Below, one piece after another: positions 33,401 through 45,709 of a stretch of DNA of 64,000 nt. Positions within the stretch are counted from its first letter, which is position 1; each line of letters starts with the position of its first letter. The notes beneath the pieces were generated by a model that was not told the DNA's origin, searched no databases, and was given only the letters and a program-made list of their open reading frames with translations. The DNA is from Micractinium sp. NFX-FRZ (taxonomy: Eukaryota; Chlorophyta; Trebouxiophyceae; Chlorellales; Chlorellaceae). The stretch is taken from NCBI GenBank assembly GCA_029339195.1, contig JAPTJF010000108.1, positions 84,970 to 148,969 of the forward strand. The letters are read 5' to 3'. The position numbers and the translations under genes were made by a program.

Positions 33401-36400
33401 CCGGGCAGAGGCACTGTGGTTGGTTGGATGGGCGGGGTGAGGTGGCGTTGGCAGCGGCAGCACCCAGGCGGCAGTGGTGGATGGTGGCTTCGGCGCCTGC
33501 GGTTCGCATGGGCCGGTTGGGTGATATGAAAGCGTGGAGCCCCGCATGAATGTGCCACGCCCCCTCCCGCCAGCCGCCCGCCCGCTGCCAAATCCCTCAT
33601 GCCCCGCCTCCCCCCCTCCCGCTTGCCCCACCAGCGCAGGCTGTGCTGGTGCAGCCAGTGGCTGTGTCCATCTATGCGCCTGACCTGTTCCAGTTTTACT
33701 CTGGCGGCCTGTGGACCGCCAACCAGTGCCAGTACCCTGCCGGCCCACCCAGTGCCAGCAAGGCAGTCATGAACCATGCTGTGCTCGTCGTGGGCTTCAA
33801 CATGACGGCGCGCCCGCCATACTGGTGAGAGGGGGAGCGTGCGCTGCCGAGTGTGTACTATCGTGTGCAGCTTGTGTGCTCCAAGAAGCGCGCGGTGTGC
33901 TTGAAGTGTGTGTTGCCATGTCCACATGCTAGGCTTTGTAAGGCAGGCAGTGGCGGCGCCCCGGCGGCAGGCAGCAGCTGTGTGCTGCCTTGGGACGCCT
34001 CCATCTGGCCGCTCTTGCTGCAAGCTATCTTTTGTTTGCGTGCGCCTTCCCTGCAGGATTGTGAAGAACAGCTGGGGCAGCGGGACGTCCTGGGGGGACG
34101 ACGGCTACGGGCTGGTTGAGATGACTGGGGTGGACGGCAGGGACAGCTGGGGCACCTGCTTCATGTGAGACACGTCATGGGTGCATTGCTGAGTTGGCAG
34201 CTGGGTTGGGTTGTAGAGCACCAGACGAAGGGGAGTTCAGCCTGGCAAGTGTGCCAGTCCCATGTGCCAGGCACCAGGTGTGCGTGCGTGGTCGTCCCAG
34301 GAGAGGCGTGAGGGCTGAGCCTGGAAAGCTGACAGCTGAACTGCCCTGGGACGTGGCAGTGTGGCTGGCCGAGTGTGACGAGAGTTGTAAAAGAATATAA
34401 GTAAGGAAAAATGTTTTGTATATATAACAAACAGAAACATTGGCGTGGGTGTGTGTCTGTGCTGCGTAGGTACACTTTTGTGTTGCTGCAGGGCTGTAAA
34501 ATGAACGGTCGAATGAATGAATGCTTGGATGATTGAATGATTGAATGAATGAATGCAGGTACACTTGGATGCTGAAGCCTGCAGAGGTGCTGCCCAAGGA
34601 GGGAGACCCCGAGACGCCCGCACCCCAGTCACGTGAGTGAGGGTGGGAGGGGCACAGCTGCTGCAAGGGTGCGGAGGTGGCCTGGGTTGGTGGCAGGTGG
34701 GTTTGTGCATGCATGAATAATCATCGCTCCGTCGCAATGAATGAGTTGCACATGCGGGAGCAAAGGGAGGGGCTGTTTCGGCTGCACCTCACCTGGCTAT
34801 TTTCCATCTTCTGTCCTCTTGTGCCCAGCAAGCATGCGACGCCGACCGCCGTGCGAGGCTGAGCCCCGCCGTTTGTTTCACGGTGTACTGGCGCCTCGCC
34901 CTTCCCCGCCGCACGCGTGCCCCTGCAGGGACCGCGCGCCTCGTGTCTGGCAAGTCCCAGCAGCGGTACGGCAGGCTGGAGATGCTGATAAACGGGAGAT
35001 GGGTAGGCGCCTCTTGTTTGCTGCTTTGCGCTAACCATAGTGTGCAGCGATGCTGCGCCCTGCCCGCTGGGCTGCCCTAGTGCGTGGGACACCTGCGCCG
35101 CTGCACGACCCTGCTTTTTGCATGGCTGCTGCGGCCTCCCCTCTCACGGCGTGTCTCCTGCACACCGTTTGTCATGCAGGGCACTGTGTGCGCCCGGGAG
35201 TTTGATTCTGTGGATGCCACGGTGGTGTGCCGCCAGCTGCAGGTGTGGGCTGCTGAGCTGAGCGCAGGGAGAGACATGCACACATCCAGACACACCCACC
35301 TGCACCACCACACGTTGAACCACCGAGGCAGTTGAAATCTTAAGAGGAACATTTGACTGCACTTGAGCTTGCTTCGGTTCTGCCTGCCACCCATGGCTTG
35401 CCCTCCCCCACCCGCAGCTCGGCACCTCAGGCGTCGCATTGGAGGGCCCACGCTACGGCCAGGGCAAGGGCCTGCCCATCCACGCTGCCTACGTGGAATG
35501 CACAGGGGAGGAGGCGGCGCTGGAGCAGTGCACCTACCGAGGAGGCGCTGTGGCGGCCGCGTGCTCGCACGCCGAAGATGTGTCGATCGAGTGTGGGGAT
35601 GCCCTGCCCGAAGGTGGGCACTTGCCTGCAGGGAAATTGTGCAATGTAACATTATTGCGTGTAGTGCGTGCCAGCTCTGTGTGCCTGAGGGTTGCGTGCG
35701 CGTGTGCGCTTGCTGGTGCCCGACCGCCTCCCCCACCCACCCCGCACCCGCTGAGAGCGTTGTTCCGCCGTGCTGCGCACGCTGTGCTGTGCCCTGCGCT
35801 CTGCCACTGCAGTCACGGTCCGACTGGTCAACTCCGGAGGCGACCTGCGTTCTGGGAGGCTTGAAGTGTTCAACGCGGGGGTGTGGGTGAGCTGAGCGCA
35901 GGCCAGCCAGCCGAGCTGCCAAGCAGTCAGCCAGCCAGCCAGCCAGGCAGCGGGTGCCACTCTGGCAGCACTGCACAGCCTTCTGACAGCACTGTATCAT
36001 ACCCAACACAACGACTCCTTCCCCTCTCATTGCGCGACTTCCCGCCCTGCCCTCCCGCCCTGCCCCTCCATTGCCGAGCAGGGCACCGTCTGCGACGACG
36101 GCATCACAGACAATGCCGCCGCTGTGGTGTGCCGGCAGCTGGGGCTGGGGTCGGCGGGGAGCGCCATCCAGCGTGCCCCCTTTGGGCCAGGCGGGGGCAG
36201 GATCTGGCTCAGCAGGGTGGCTTGCACAGGGCAAGAGTATAAGCTGGAGAGCTGCCCCAATGCTGGGTGGGGCAGGGCAGCGGGGTGCACGCACGCCGAA
36301 GATGCGGGCATACGATGCTATGGAGAGACGGGGGAGGCTGATACGCTACCGGGCGTGGTCACTGCCAGGCTGGTGGGAGGCTCCTCACCGCGACAGGGCA

Positions 36401-39400
36401 GGCTGGAGATCTTCAGGAAGGGAGCCTGTGAGTGTGTGTCAGGACAGCGGGGTGCGGGGGGCCGAGAATGCCCGGCCTGGCTGGTTTGTGTGTGATTTGT
36501 CGCCGGGGCAGGTGAGGACGGGGGTGTGCCTGCACGGCTCCTGGTTGCTTGAGCTGCCTTGCCTGCCTGGGCTGCGCAAGACCCAGGTGCTAAACAAACA
36601 TCCACGCCATGTGTGCCTCCTGCTCCCCCAGTCAGCAACCTCACCTGCACCTTGCCGTGCCTCCCTCCCCACCCACTGCCCCCGTTCCCATCCCACTCCC
36701 GTCCACAGGGGGCACCGTGTGTGACGACGGCGCCGACGCCGGCCTGGCTCAGGTCCTCTGCAAGCAGCTGGGCTTCCCGCCCACCGCTGGCGCCCCCAAC
36801 CGGGTGGTCGGCGGGGCCTACTTTGGGCAGGGGACGGGGCCCGCCCCCCTCTACATCCACTGCACCGGCAAGGAGGCTTCTTGGGAGAAGTGCGGCCTGG
36901 GGGGGCTGGGCACCCGCACCTGTGAGTGTGGGCAGAATCCAGGTGGCAGCCCCGCCCGCCTGGCGCCTGTGGCAACACACACACCATGTGTTGCCAAGCC
37001 CATCTGTGCTTGTGCAACCTGGGGAAGTCTGGGCACCTGTGCCTGCCAGTGGGGCGGCCCCCGTGAAGGGAGCCTGGGCTAGCCCCCGCCATGCCTGCTG
37101 CTTTGCCCGCTGTGCCAGTGCCAAACCCAGAGGGAAGTGTACAATGTAATGCTTGCATAGGGTGTTGCTGGTGGCGAAGGACAGCTGTCCTGCCCAGGCT
37201 GCCTGCAGCTGCCCTGTTGCCACCGGGCCCGCTGCCATGCAGACCACGTTACACTAACCCGATATGGCGCCTATCCTCGAATGTTGCTGCAGGCGCTCAT
37301 TCCGATGACGTGGGCATTGCGTGTGGTGTCACCTTGGATGGTGAGTCAGCGTCGCTCACCGCCAGAGTGGCAACACGCTCCCGCTCGCCTGCCTGCATGC
37401 GTGCCCTGCCTGCCTCCGTGCCACCTACACGTTTTGCCTGCCTCCTGGCTTCCCCTGCTCTGCCGCGCGCGCTTTTTCTTTGTGCTCCTTACCCGCATGC
37501 ACTGTGCCTGCTTGTGTGCATCTGCCTCCTGTCCCCTGCTTCCCTCCCTTGCGCCTTCTGGCTTGCGTCCCAGCCCGCATCCGCCTGTCCTGCCACCCAT
37601 TCTGCAGCCATGGTGCGCCTCGCCGACGGCCCCGACGCCCGCTCAGGCCGCCTGGAAGTGCGCAGGAACGGCGCATGGGGCTCTGTATGGTAGGCGGGCG
37701 CATGGTCTGCACTGAACTGCGGAGGCCCGCACTCCTTGCCCTGATTCGTAAGCAGCTCGGCTTTGTATTTGTGTCAACTTACATACAAAAGGCTAGATGC
37801 TGGGGGAACTTGCTGACACGGATCGCTGCTCAGCCCCAATCGGAGTCCTCCCTGCGCCCTCACCCTACCTGCCGCCCTGTCCACACCTGCCCCTGCAGCA
37901 ACCGGGGGTTCGACCCGATTGATGCCCGCACCGTGTGCCGCAGCCTGGGCCTGGGCGCTTTCGGGGCGCTGGCCGCCTTCCCGCCCGCCAGCAGCGGCAG
38001 CCCCATCCACATGGCCGATGTGTTTTGTGAGGGCTCAGAGGCGACCCTGCTGGAGTGCCAAAGCCGGCCAGCCGCTGGGTGCACACATGCCTTGGATGTG
38101 GGGATTCGGTGCGGGGAGGCAGCACCCACAGGTGGGGAGCACCCGTGCACCTGGCTGGGTACTGTACCCAGTAACTGTACAGTACAGAACCCAGTAACTT
38201 TACTGCTGCGCACATGTGCCTGCTGGCCTTCTTGTGCCTGCCTGCATGCTGCATGCACTCTGTAGCCTGTTGATACCTGCCACTGCCTTGCCCCAAGCGT
38301 GCCTTGCCAAGGCCTACTGAGGAGATCCGCCGCTTTGGTGCAACCCTGATCCCGAAAACTCAACCTCCTATACTCTAATCCGAGCCACTTGCAGGTGGCA
38401 GCCTGAGGCTTGTGAGTGGCCCCAACTCGACTGCCGGCCGCCTGGAGGTTCAGCTCGGCGGCACGTGGTGCGGGGCACGTGCTGGGGGCGGGGTGATGAC
38501 GCAGGGGCGGCCCGCAGGCAGCCCTGGGGTGGCAGACTTTTGCAGCCTGCTGTGTGGCGTCCCGCCCTGCTGGCACATTCTCAGCCACAGTGACCGCCAG
38601 TGCATGCCCCAACTGCCTCTCGCACGCCTGCCTGCTTCCTTGTTACCCATTCTGCCCGGATGCCCGGCTGCAGGGGCACCGTCTGTGACGAGTGGGCAAC
38701 TGACCTGCTGGCAACCGTCGCCTGCCGGTGAGCATGGGGTGCTTCCCTCACCCATGTCTTCATTGTTAAGTTTTGCAAATCTGACTGCCAGGGTGGCCGG
38801 GGTGTGACCGGCTCCCCCGCCTGCTCTGCCCTCTTGCCCCCATGTCAAACCGTCCTGCCTACCAGCTCGCCACCATGCCCACCTGTCCACCTGCAGGCAG
38901 CTGGGGCTGGGCTCTCTGGGTCGGGTCGCCCCCAAGCCCAAGCCTTTTGGGGAGGGCACAGGACCCATCCACATGGCGGGGGTGCGACACCTGCCCGTCT
39001 GCCTCCCTGCCTGCCTGCCTGCCTGCCTGCATTTCTGCCTGCTTGCCCGCATGCCACCCGCCTGCCTGCCCTCTTGCTTCCATGCTGCCGCCATGCAGCT
39101 CAATGCAGCAAATGGAGCGTGCCTTAGCCCTGCACTGCTCCTGCCGCAGCTGCTCAGCGTGCCTATCGTGTTGCCCATGTATGTGCCAAATCGGTTGCCT
39201 GTGTGTGCTGTGGGCTGCAGGTAGAGTGCACCGGGACGGAGTCGAGGGTGGAAGAGTGCCCACGTTGGCCTGACACGTCATCCTGTAAGGCCGCATGGAA
39301 TAATTGAATGACAAGCATTGGGCCTCGAAAACGTGAACTGCGCCAGCCAGAGCGCCCCCATCTGCATCCAGCACACCTCAGCGCGAGCCTCATGCACCCC

Positions 39401-42400
39401 GCTTGCCCTGCCTCCCCTGCAGGCCGGCACTACGAAGACCTAGGGATCGTGTGCGCGGGTGAGGTGCCTCTGTCTCAGTGCCACGCCGTGCACAGCATGC
39501 ACAGCGCGGGATGCACGTGATGTCAGCTCTTGCCGCAGGTTGTTGAGTTGGCCCCCTGCCCAATCCACATCGCATGCGCATCGCCCCCTCCCACCCCTAA
39601 CCCCCTGCCGTTTGCCTTCCCACTTTCAGATCCGCCTCTCCCATTCTATAAAGTGAGTCTCCCTGCGTCAGCACGCTCTGATGGGCGGGCATCATATGGG
39701 ACGGCCAACGCCCTTCCTCCGCACACCAGCAGCCTGCCTTCCTTGAAGTATCGGGCCGCCAGCTGGTCTGTTGGTGCAGCGAGATCTGCATCTGGCTGCT
39801 TCTCACCGCCTCCCGCCCACTGCGCCCCTGCTCCCCTGCCACAGTTTGCTGCCAAGTGGGGCACCGGCGGCACCAGCGCCGGCCAGTTGCAGGGCCCAAA
39901 TTACGTCGTCGCAGCCAGGAACGGGGACGTGCTTGTGACCGGTGAGCCATGGGCCAGGCCAGAGCCCTTGGATGACCGTACGTGGGGCAGGCCGAGCAGC
40001 AACTGCCAATGCCGTGGTGGGTGTTGCTAGAAGATGGAGGGGCACCCCCCAAGCTAGGAGATGGAGGGGCACCCCACCATGCCAGCCCAGCACTGGGCAT
40101 GTGCTGCATCGCAACCGGCACTGTCCCCCACACACCCTGTGTCCCCTGGCCCTGCAGACAGCACCAGCCGCGTGCACCGCTTCTCACGCCAAGGCGCCCA
40201 CATCGCGACCTTTGGGTCGGCAGGGTCCGCCCCAGGTGAGGCGGGGTGTGTGTGCATAGCATCAATTGTCCAAGTGCTTTCCTGTGACGTAAGGAGGGAT
40301 CTAGTTGTAGCGCAGTGTGCATGCGGAAGGGCCTTCCTGTCTGCCTGCTGGCCGTGCGCAGTTGGGGGCCTGCAAGGCGCCGCTCAGCTCCAGCCTGGCA
40401 GCGCTGCCTTGCCGCCTGTGCAGCCTGTGCAGCAGCGGGCGCTCAGGCTGGCCCATGTGGGTCTGGGAAGAGCGCCAGCGTCCCCGTGCGCTCCTTGTAA
40501 AGCGCCGGCACCGTGCCTGCGGCCTGCGCCCTGCCCAACCGCCCTGCCATTGCCCTGCCCCCGGTGCTCCCCCATGCCCTTGCCCGTGGCAGACCAGCCC
40601 TCTTGCCCGCCGGCGCTCTGCCCAGGGCTCTGTGCTCCCTTCCTGACCTCCCCTGTCTACCCAATCATCACCGCATGTGTGCAGGCCAGTTCTCCCGCTT
40701 GTCGGCTCTGGTCCAACTGGAGGCCCCCTCCACCGATCTCCTGATCTTATCTGAGGGCAGCCAGCGTGTGGAGCGGTACAGCCTGGAGGGGCGGTACCAG
40801 GGGGGCTGGCCCGTGGACGTCTCCAACCCGGACGTTGTGCCGCTGGGCCTGGCTGTGCGCAATGGGCGCGTCTATGTGAGTGCGTGTGTTGGGTTTGAGG
40901 GAGGGAGGGAAGGTTGCTGGCTGTTAGGTGCGCCTAGGCTGGCTGGCTTGAAGGGAAGCTTGCCCGCCTGCCTGCCTGCCTGTGCTACACGGCTGGCTGG
41001 GCAGGCTGGCCCCGGCCTGCGTCAAGTGTGTTCGGCACTCACCCTCCTCGTCAATCCCCTGCTCACCCCCTGCTCTGGACCAGGCACCCTGTGTGCAGGT
41101 GTCCGACCCCAGCCTGCTTCAAGCTATGTTTGGGCCTTGCTCTCCTTGGCTCTTTAACACCTGGCTCGAGGCACCATGCATGCATGCAGGTGTCCGACCC
41201 CAGCCGTGACCGAGTCCTGGTCTACTCCACTGCCGGCGCTTTCCTCCAGCAGCTGGGCGCCGGCAGGGATCAAGGAGTGGGGGCGCTCTACAAGCCAGGG
41301 CCGGTGGCCGTCGATCCAGCTGGCCAGACGCTCTTTGTGAGTGCGCTGCCTGCCTGCTGCCTGCCTGCTTGCCTGGCGGGCCACCGCCTGGCTGGGTTGT
41401 GGGAAAGCTGGTGACCAGGGGGGCGGGGGTGCTCATACATGGGGCAGGCACTTGAGCAGAGAGGCTGCTGGTTGGCACATGCTTGCGCTTTGACAACTCG
41501 CTGGCAGGTGTGCCCCCTGGCTTGTTTCCCTGCCGCTTTCCTCAACTCATTGAGTGGCACGCCCTCGAGCTGTGACAAACTTCTTTGTCATGAGCTTGCG
41601 GCGCACCAGCTGTTACCTCCCCCTGATCTACCCTCCCAGCCCCCCGCCCTCCCCTGCCCCTCACCCACCTGCCCCGCCCTCTCTTTTCTGCCTCCCTCCG
41701 CAGGTGCTGTACCCCCACAACGACGTCATCGCCAAGTACAGCACGGCCACAGGCGCGCCCCTTGGCCAGCTGGGCGCTGCGCAGCTCTTCATGTCCCGCT
41801 CCGTGTGCCTGGCAGATGATGGCAACGTGGTTGCGGGCAACAAGACCAACCTTTTGGTGTTTTCTCAAGCAGGAGCCTACCTGGGCGCGTTTGGAGGGGG
41901 GCAGGGCGAGGGGGACGGACAGTTCAGAGTGCTCAACAGCGCCGCCTGCGCCAGGGATGGCTCCGGATCTGTTTTTGCCACAGATGGGTTCACGAATAGG
42001 GTGCAGCAGTTTGTGAAGACGGCAGCGGCGTCGGCGGCAGCGGCGGGGCTGCCGGCGGGGCAGGTGCAGCAGCAGCAGGGGAGCAGCGAGGCGGTGGCAT
42101 CTGCATCTGCCGATGCCGCTCAGCAGCGCAGCGCGCAAGCGGCGGCGGGCAGCGAGGCCTCGATGCGAACAGCAGCAGGCGCAGCAGGCGCAGCAGGCAC
42201 AGCCGCTGGGCAGCAGGAGGCACCTCCAGTCAGCGCCAGCCTGGCGCGCATGCAGTCCAGCTTGGCACGCTTCGCCGCTGTGGCTGTGGCTCGCACAACG
42301 CCGCCGGGGCAGCAGGGCAACGCCAGCCTGGCACTGCACCTTGTTCAGCTGGCAGATTCTCTGGATGACTTGCTGCAAGAGTTTGGAGAGGGCAGTGCCA

Positions 42401-42405
42401 GGTGA
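30406..42405 (+). CDS. Secreted papain-type cysteine protease fused to five SRCR domains and an NHL-type beta-propeller
   Basis: Thirty-two exons join with agreeing phases into 1475 residues. Residues 1-21 look like a signal peptide (MSWFRGLVAALLLAVITG). An I29-like propeptide lies near 150-205 (FWRAWKVRYKRDKEY). The C1A domain carries Q258 and C264 (KDQEDCAGCWAF), H426 (MNHAVLVVGF) and N446 (VKNSWGSGTSWGDDGYG), so it should be active. A linker (WMLKPAEVLPKEGDPETPAP) leads to five SRCR domains at about 34929-35613, 35814-36350, 36350-37340, 37608-38131 and 38395-39458. Each has the pattern GRLE, G(T/S)VC, VCRQLGLG, C-x-G-x-E and C(T/S)H-x-(E/L)D(V/A)GI-x-C. From 39845 on, NHL-type blades follow (FAAKWGTGGTSAGQLQGPNY, VYVSDPSRDRVLVYS, LFVLYPHNDVIAKYS). 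The last 130 residues are rich in A and Q. The mature protein is probably extracellular or vacuolar, with glycan- or protein-binding modules steering the protease. Exon 12 and 13 are separated by a very short intron whose donor is ambiguous (34871 or 34883). The 1475-residue total uses the first. Confidence 0.85.
34386..34390 (+). terminator. Intronic TGTAA signal behind the protease domain
   Basis: It lies in the intron after exon 10. If that intron is retained, a TGA is read directly after CFM at 34166-34168, so TGTAA would sit about 220 bases behind a stop. A second TGTAA is at 34495-34499. Confidence 0.4.
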
Positions 42406-43381
42406 CGTTGCCTCCTCTCATGCATGCCCTGGCAGCAGCAGCAACATGCAGGCAACGGCTCCGGCCGCTGCCTGGGCAGGCCACAAACCAACGAATGCCG
42501 ACTTGTTGCCATGGCTGATCAGCTCATGAGCTTTCTGCTGGTTCCTCAACCCCAACCGCTTTGGGCTTGAATTGTTTTCGCACACTAATGAATGCACCGC
42601 ACAACACACAATCATGGATACAGTTCACATATGCCGTGCTTTCCTCTCACACGTCTCTGTGTGCTCATGTGAGCAAGTGAGCATGAGAGCCGCCCCACTC
42701 CCCCACCCACCCAATGCTGACCCCACCTTACCTTCATGCCACGCCCCATAACACGTTATTGTCCGCATTCCCTCTTAAATCACACCCCCCACGTTTTAAA
42801 GCATGAGCGCCGCTCCAAGGCCACAGCAAGTCACGGCATTTGGGGGCTTGACACACCTCACTGCTGACCGACGTCCCCCAATTCCTTCACCCGTACACGT
42901 TGCGTGCTCCGTCCACGGCACAGTGGCCCAAACGTCAATATGCATGTGCCTCGCCCTGGCCACCACCCATCCCACCGCTTTCGCATCACCCTCACATGTA
43001 TCCATCCCCTGGCTTGTCCGGACGGCCCCGCATGCACTTTGTAAATGCTAATTTGCTGCACCTGTGACAATGGCGGCATGCACGCGGTTCGATCGCCAGT
43101 GCCTGTCTGGGCAGGCGGCGCACCTGTCGGACTGCACGACTTGAGCCCATGTGCATATCAGATTCCATCTAGCTGTGTAAGTCACGTGCTACATGCAAGT
43201 CTTCAGCGTCATTCAGGGCCAGGGTGAACACAACATTGCTGCACATGCGCTGACTGGGCGCCACGTGGCCTGCAGATTTGCGCGCACGATCATTCGTTCC
43301 TGCATCGCGTGTCTTGCTGCGTAGCTGTGTATCCACACCTCCATTACCTCTCCCGCAAGTGACTCAGGGCATTGCGTCACA
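42406..43381. other. 3' UTR of the fusion gene and left border of the ankyrin array
   Basis: It contains TGTAA at 43040 and 43176. Near 42700-42760 there is a first copy of the CCACCCACCCA / GCCACGCCCCATAA block that recurs at 45600 and 50975, so the repeated array begins here. I see no other gene. Confidence 0.5.
43040..43044 (+). terminator. TGTAA poly(A) signal, probably of the fusion gene
   Basis: First TGTAA after the stop at 42405, about 635 bases downstream. A second is at 43176-43180. Confidence 0.4.
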
Positions 43382-44721
43382 ATGTCGGCGACCTCGCTCA
43401 TCGCTCGCGTGACCGTAGCATGCCCCGTCTTCCCTAGAGCGCGGGCCAGCTGCAGGCTGGCTGCTCCACGCGGTCCGAGGCCTGCAGCCCGCGTCCTGCC
43501 CCGCCAAGGTCCGCTCACAGCTGGCGGCGGGGCGGCGGGCAGGTGCCTGCCTGCCGTGTCCCGGGCCCGGCCTTCCGTTACTGCTGAAGTGCACCCAAAT
43601 TTGCCCACGTGCGCACTGAAACGAGCCTGCGGTGGCCATTTGAATATACAGGCAGAGCCCAAGCACCCATGAGGGCAGCATCCGATGTGCCGCAGCCCAC
43701 TGCTGCCTCAGGTGAGAAGGTGTTGCAAGTGTGAGAAGGCGCGGGTGCTGTCACCGCGAGGCCCTGGGCATGCACTGGCATTGCGAGTGCTGGCAGCGCA
43801 AGGCCCTGGGCATGCTGCCGGTGTCGCGGGTGCTGGCAGCGCAAGGCCCCAGTCATGCTGCCGGGACCCTGGGGTCTCTTTGCTGGCAGGCTGCCAACAT
43901 TTGACAATCCTGGCGGGCAGCACGCGTCCCATCTTTACTGAACCCACTGCCCCTCTGCCTGAGCGTGCGTGCTCTGATCTGTCGCCCATGACCGTGCAGA
44001 CGAGGGTGCTGCCATCGGCAGGGTAGACGAGGGTGATCTGCGGCTGCTAGCAGCAGCGAACAGTGGCGATGTGGCTGGCATGCTCCGCGCACTGCAGCAT
44101 GGGGCAGACGTGAATACTCAAACTGGGGACCTAGACATGGGCACACCCCTCATCGCAGCAGTGTGCGGCGGCCACCCCGCAACGGTGCAGCTGTTGCTGG
44201 GTGCTGGGGCAGACGTCGACCAGACCACCAGCCATGGCGTGTCGGCTCTGATGATGGCAGCGGGCAAGTGCCTCCCCGGCATGGTGCGCGTGCTTCTGGA
44301 TGCAGGCGCTGACCCCAACCTGCGCACCAGTTACACAGCACTAACATTTGCGGCTGCCAAGGGCTGTGCTGCCACGGTGCAGCTGCTCCTGGACGCGGGT
44401 GCTGACGTTGATGAGGTTGAGGACAGCGGCCTCACGCCCCTAGTGCTAGCAGCCTGCAAAGGCCACGCAGACGTGGTGAAGCTGCTGCTGGGCGCGGGCG
44501 CCGACGCGGGTGAGGGCGATATTGTCAGCGGCCCCACGCCTCTGCTTGCGGCTGCTTATCAAGGCCACGCAGACGTGTTGAAGCTGCTGCTGGACGCGGG
44601 CGCCAACATCAACCAGAGGACCAGCAACGGCGTCAACGCTGCCCTGGGAGCGGCACAGATCGGGGGCCACTCTGATATTGTGCAGCTGCTCCGGCATGCT
44701 GGGGCGGCAGAGCCGGCCTAG
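43382..44721 (+). CDS. Ankyrin-repeat protein, copy A (possible frameshift in exon 1)
   Basis: By comparison with three sister genes the exons are 43382-43542, 43652-43711 and 44000-44721. Exon 1 starts MSATSLIARVTVACP. Exon 2 is a 60-base linker. Exon 3 begins with an acidic segment (DEGAAIGRVDEGDLRLLAAA) and about seven ankyrin repeats, with units like GHADVVKLLLGAGADAGEGD. The last repeat ends LLRHAGAAEPA and TAG. Ankyrin stacks bind other proteins; partners are unknown. In sisters B, C and D exon 1 is exactly 160 bases. Here it is 161, because a G run near 43530 has one more G, which breaks the phase into exon 2. Translation may then begin within exon 3 (ATG at 44071), or the copy may be damaged. 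Confidence 0.6.
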
Positions 44722-44954
44722 AGCAGCAGCGCCCATCGGTGGCACAGTGCAGCCGCCACTGCCAAGCTTGCCTCGTGTGCTGCCACCTGCCCAGCCTGCA
44801 ATTGCCTGCCACCAGTGTGCAGCCGTCCTTCACCCTTTCCAGGCGTGCCACCAATATGTGCTTTCCAGGCGTGCCACCAACATGTGCAGCCGCCTCATGA
44901 GCTTTTCCATGGGCCATTGCTGCACCAGCGCAGCACTCTGAACTCAACAGGTGG

Positions 44955-45250
44955 CCTCTCTCATGCTGGACTCCTTGGCGTGCACAGTCGCCAGCTACAA
45001 CCAGCTCTAGCGAGTGTAGCGCTCACAGTGTGTGCATTAATTACAACCAAGGTGGCCAGGCTGGCAAGGAAGGGAGAGGCGGGCATGCAAGCAAGGCCTC
45101 GGCGGATGAAGCAGCCAGAGCGCAGCAGCAGCAGAAGAGCAGGGTTGGTAGGGAGAGTGTGAGCAGGGACGAGCATTCAGAGGCAGCCAGGCGCAGGGAA
45201 GCACGGTCGTCATGCACACACTCGGAAACGGGGGCAGGGAAGCCAGTTAC
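44955..45250 (+). repeat. Array spacer module, copy 1
   Basis: Runs from CTCCTTGGCGTGCACAGT to GGGGCAGGGAAGC and recurs almost unchanged at 48212-48495, behind ankyrin gene B. Diverged relatives follow genes C and D. Confidence 0.75.
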
Positions 45251-45284
45251 CGTCAGTTCTAGCTACTAGGAAAGGTCACAGAGC

Positions 45285-45560
45285 GTGAATCAGCCAAGGT
45301 CGCCTGGCTGACAAGCAAGGGAAAGGCGTGCATGCACAAGCAAGGCCTCAGCAGCTGACGCAGCCAGCTGTGTCCCGGGCCGGCAGTGTGGACGCCAGAG
45401 GGAGCGCAGCAGTGGCGACAAAGAAAGCAGTGTGAGAGAGGCAACCCAAAGCAGCGAGCATTCAAGAGGCAGCCCGGCACCGGTACCCACACACATTGCA
45501 TACGCGCACACACACACTCACACACAAACGTACTCACTCAGTGAGGGGCAGTCACCCCTG
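45285..45560 (+). repeat. Second spacer module, copy 1
   Basis: Starts with GAATCAGCCAAGG and CAAGCAAGGGAAAGGCGTGC and recurs at 50665-50950 behind gene C and, more diverged, at 53335-53570 behind gene D. Confidence 0.7.
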
Positions 45561-45709
45561 GGAGGCCGCCAGTCGCAACCAACCCGGGAGCACTAGCGGC
45601 CAGCCACCCACCCATTGCTGACCCCACCACACCTTCATGCCACGCCCCATAAGACACGGTTTAGGATACTGCGCAGGTACGTTTTAATAACCCGACCCCC
45701 TACTTGCAG

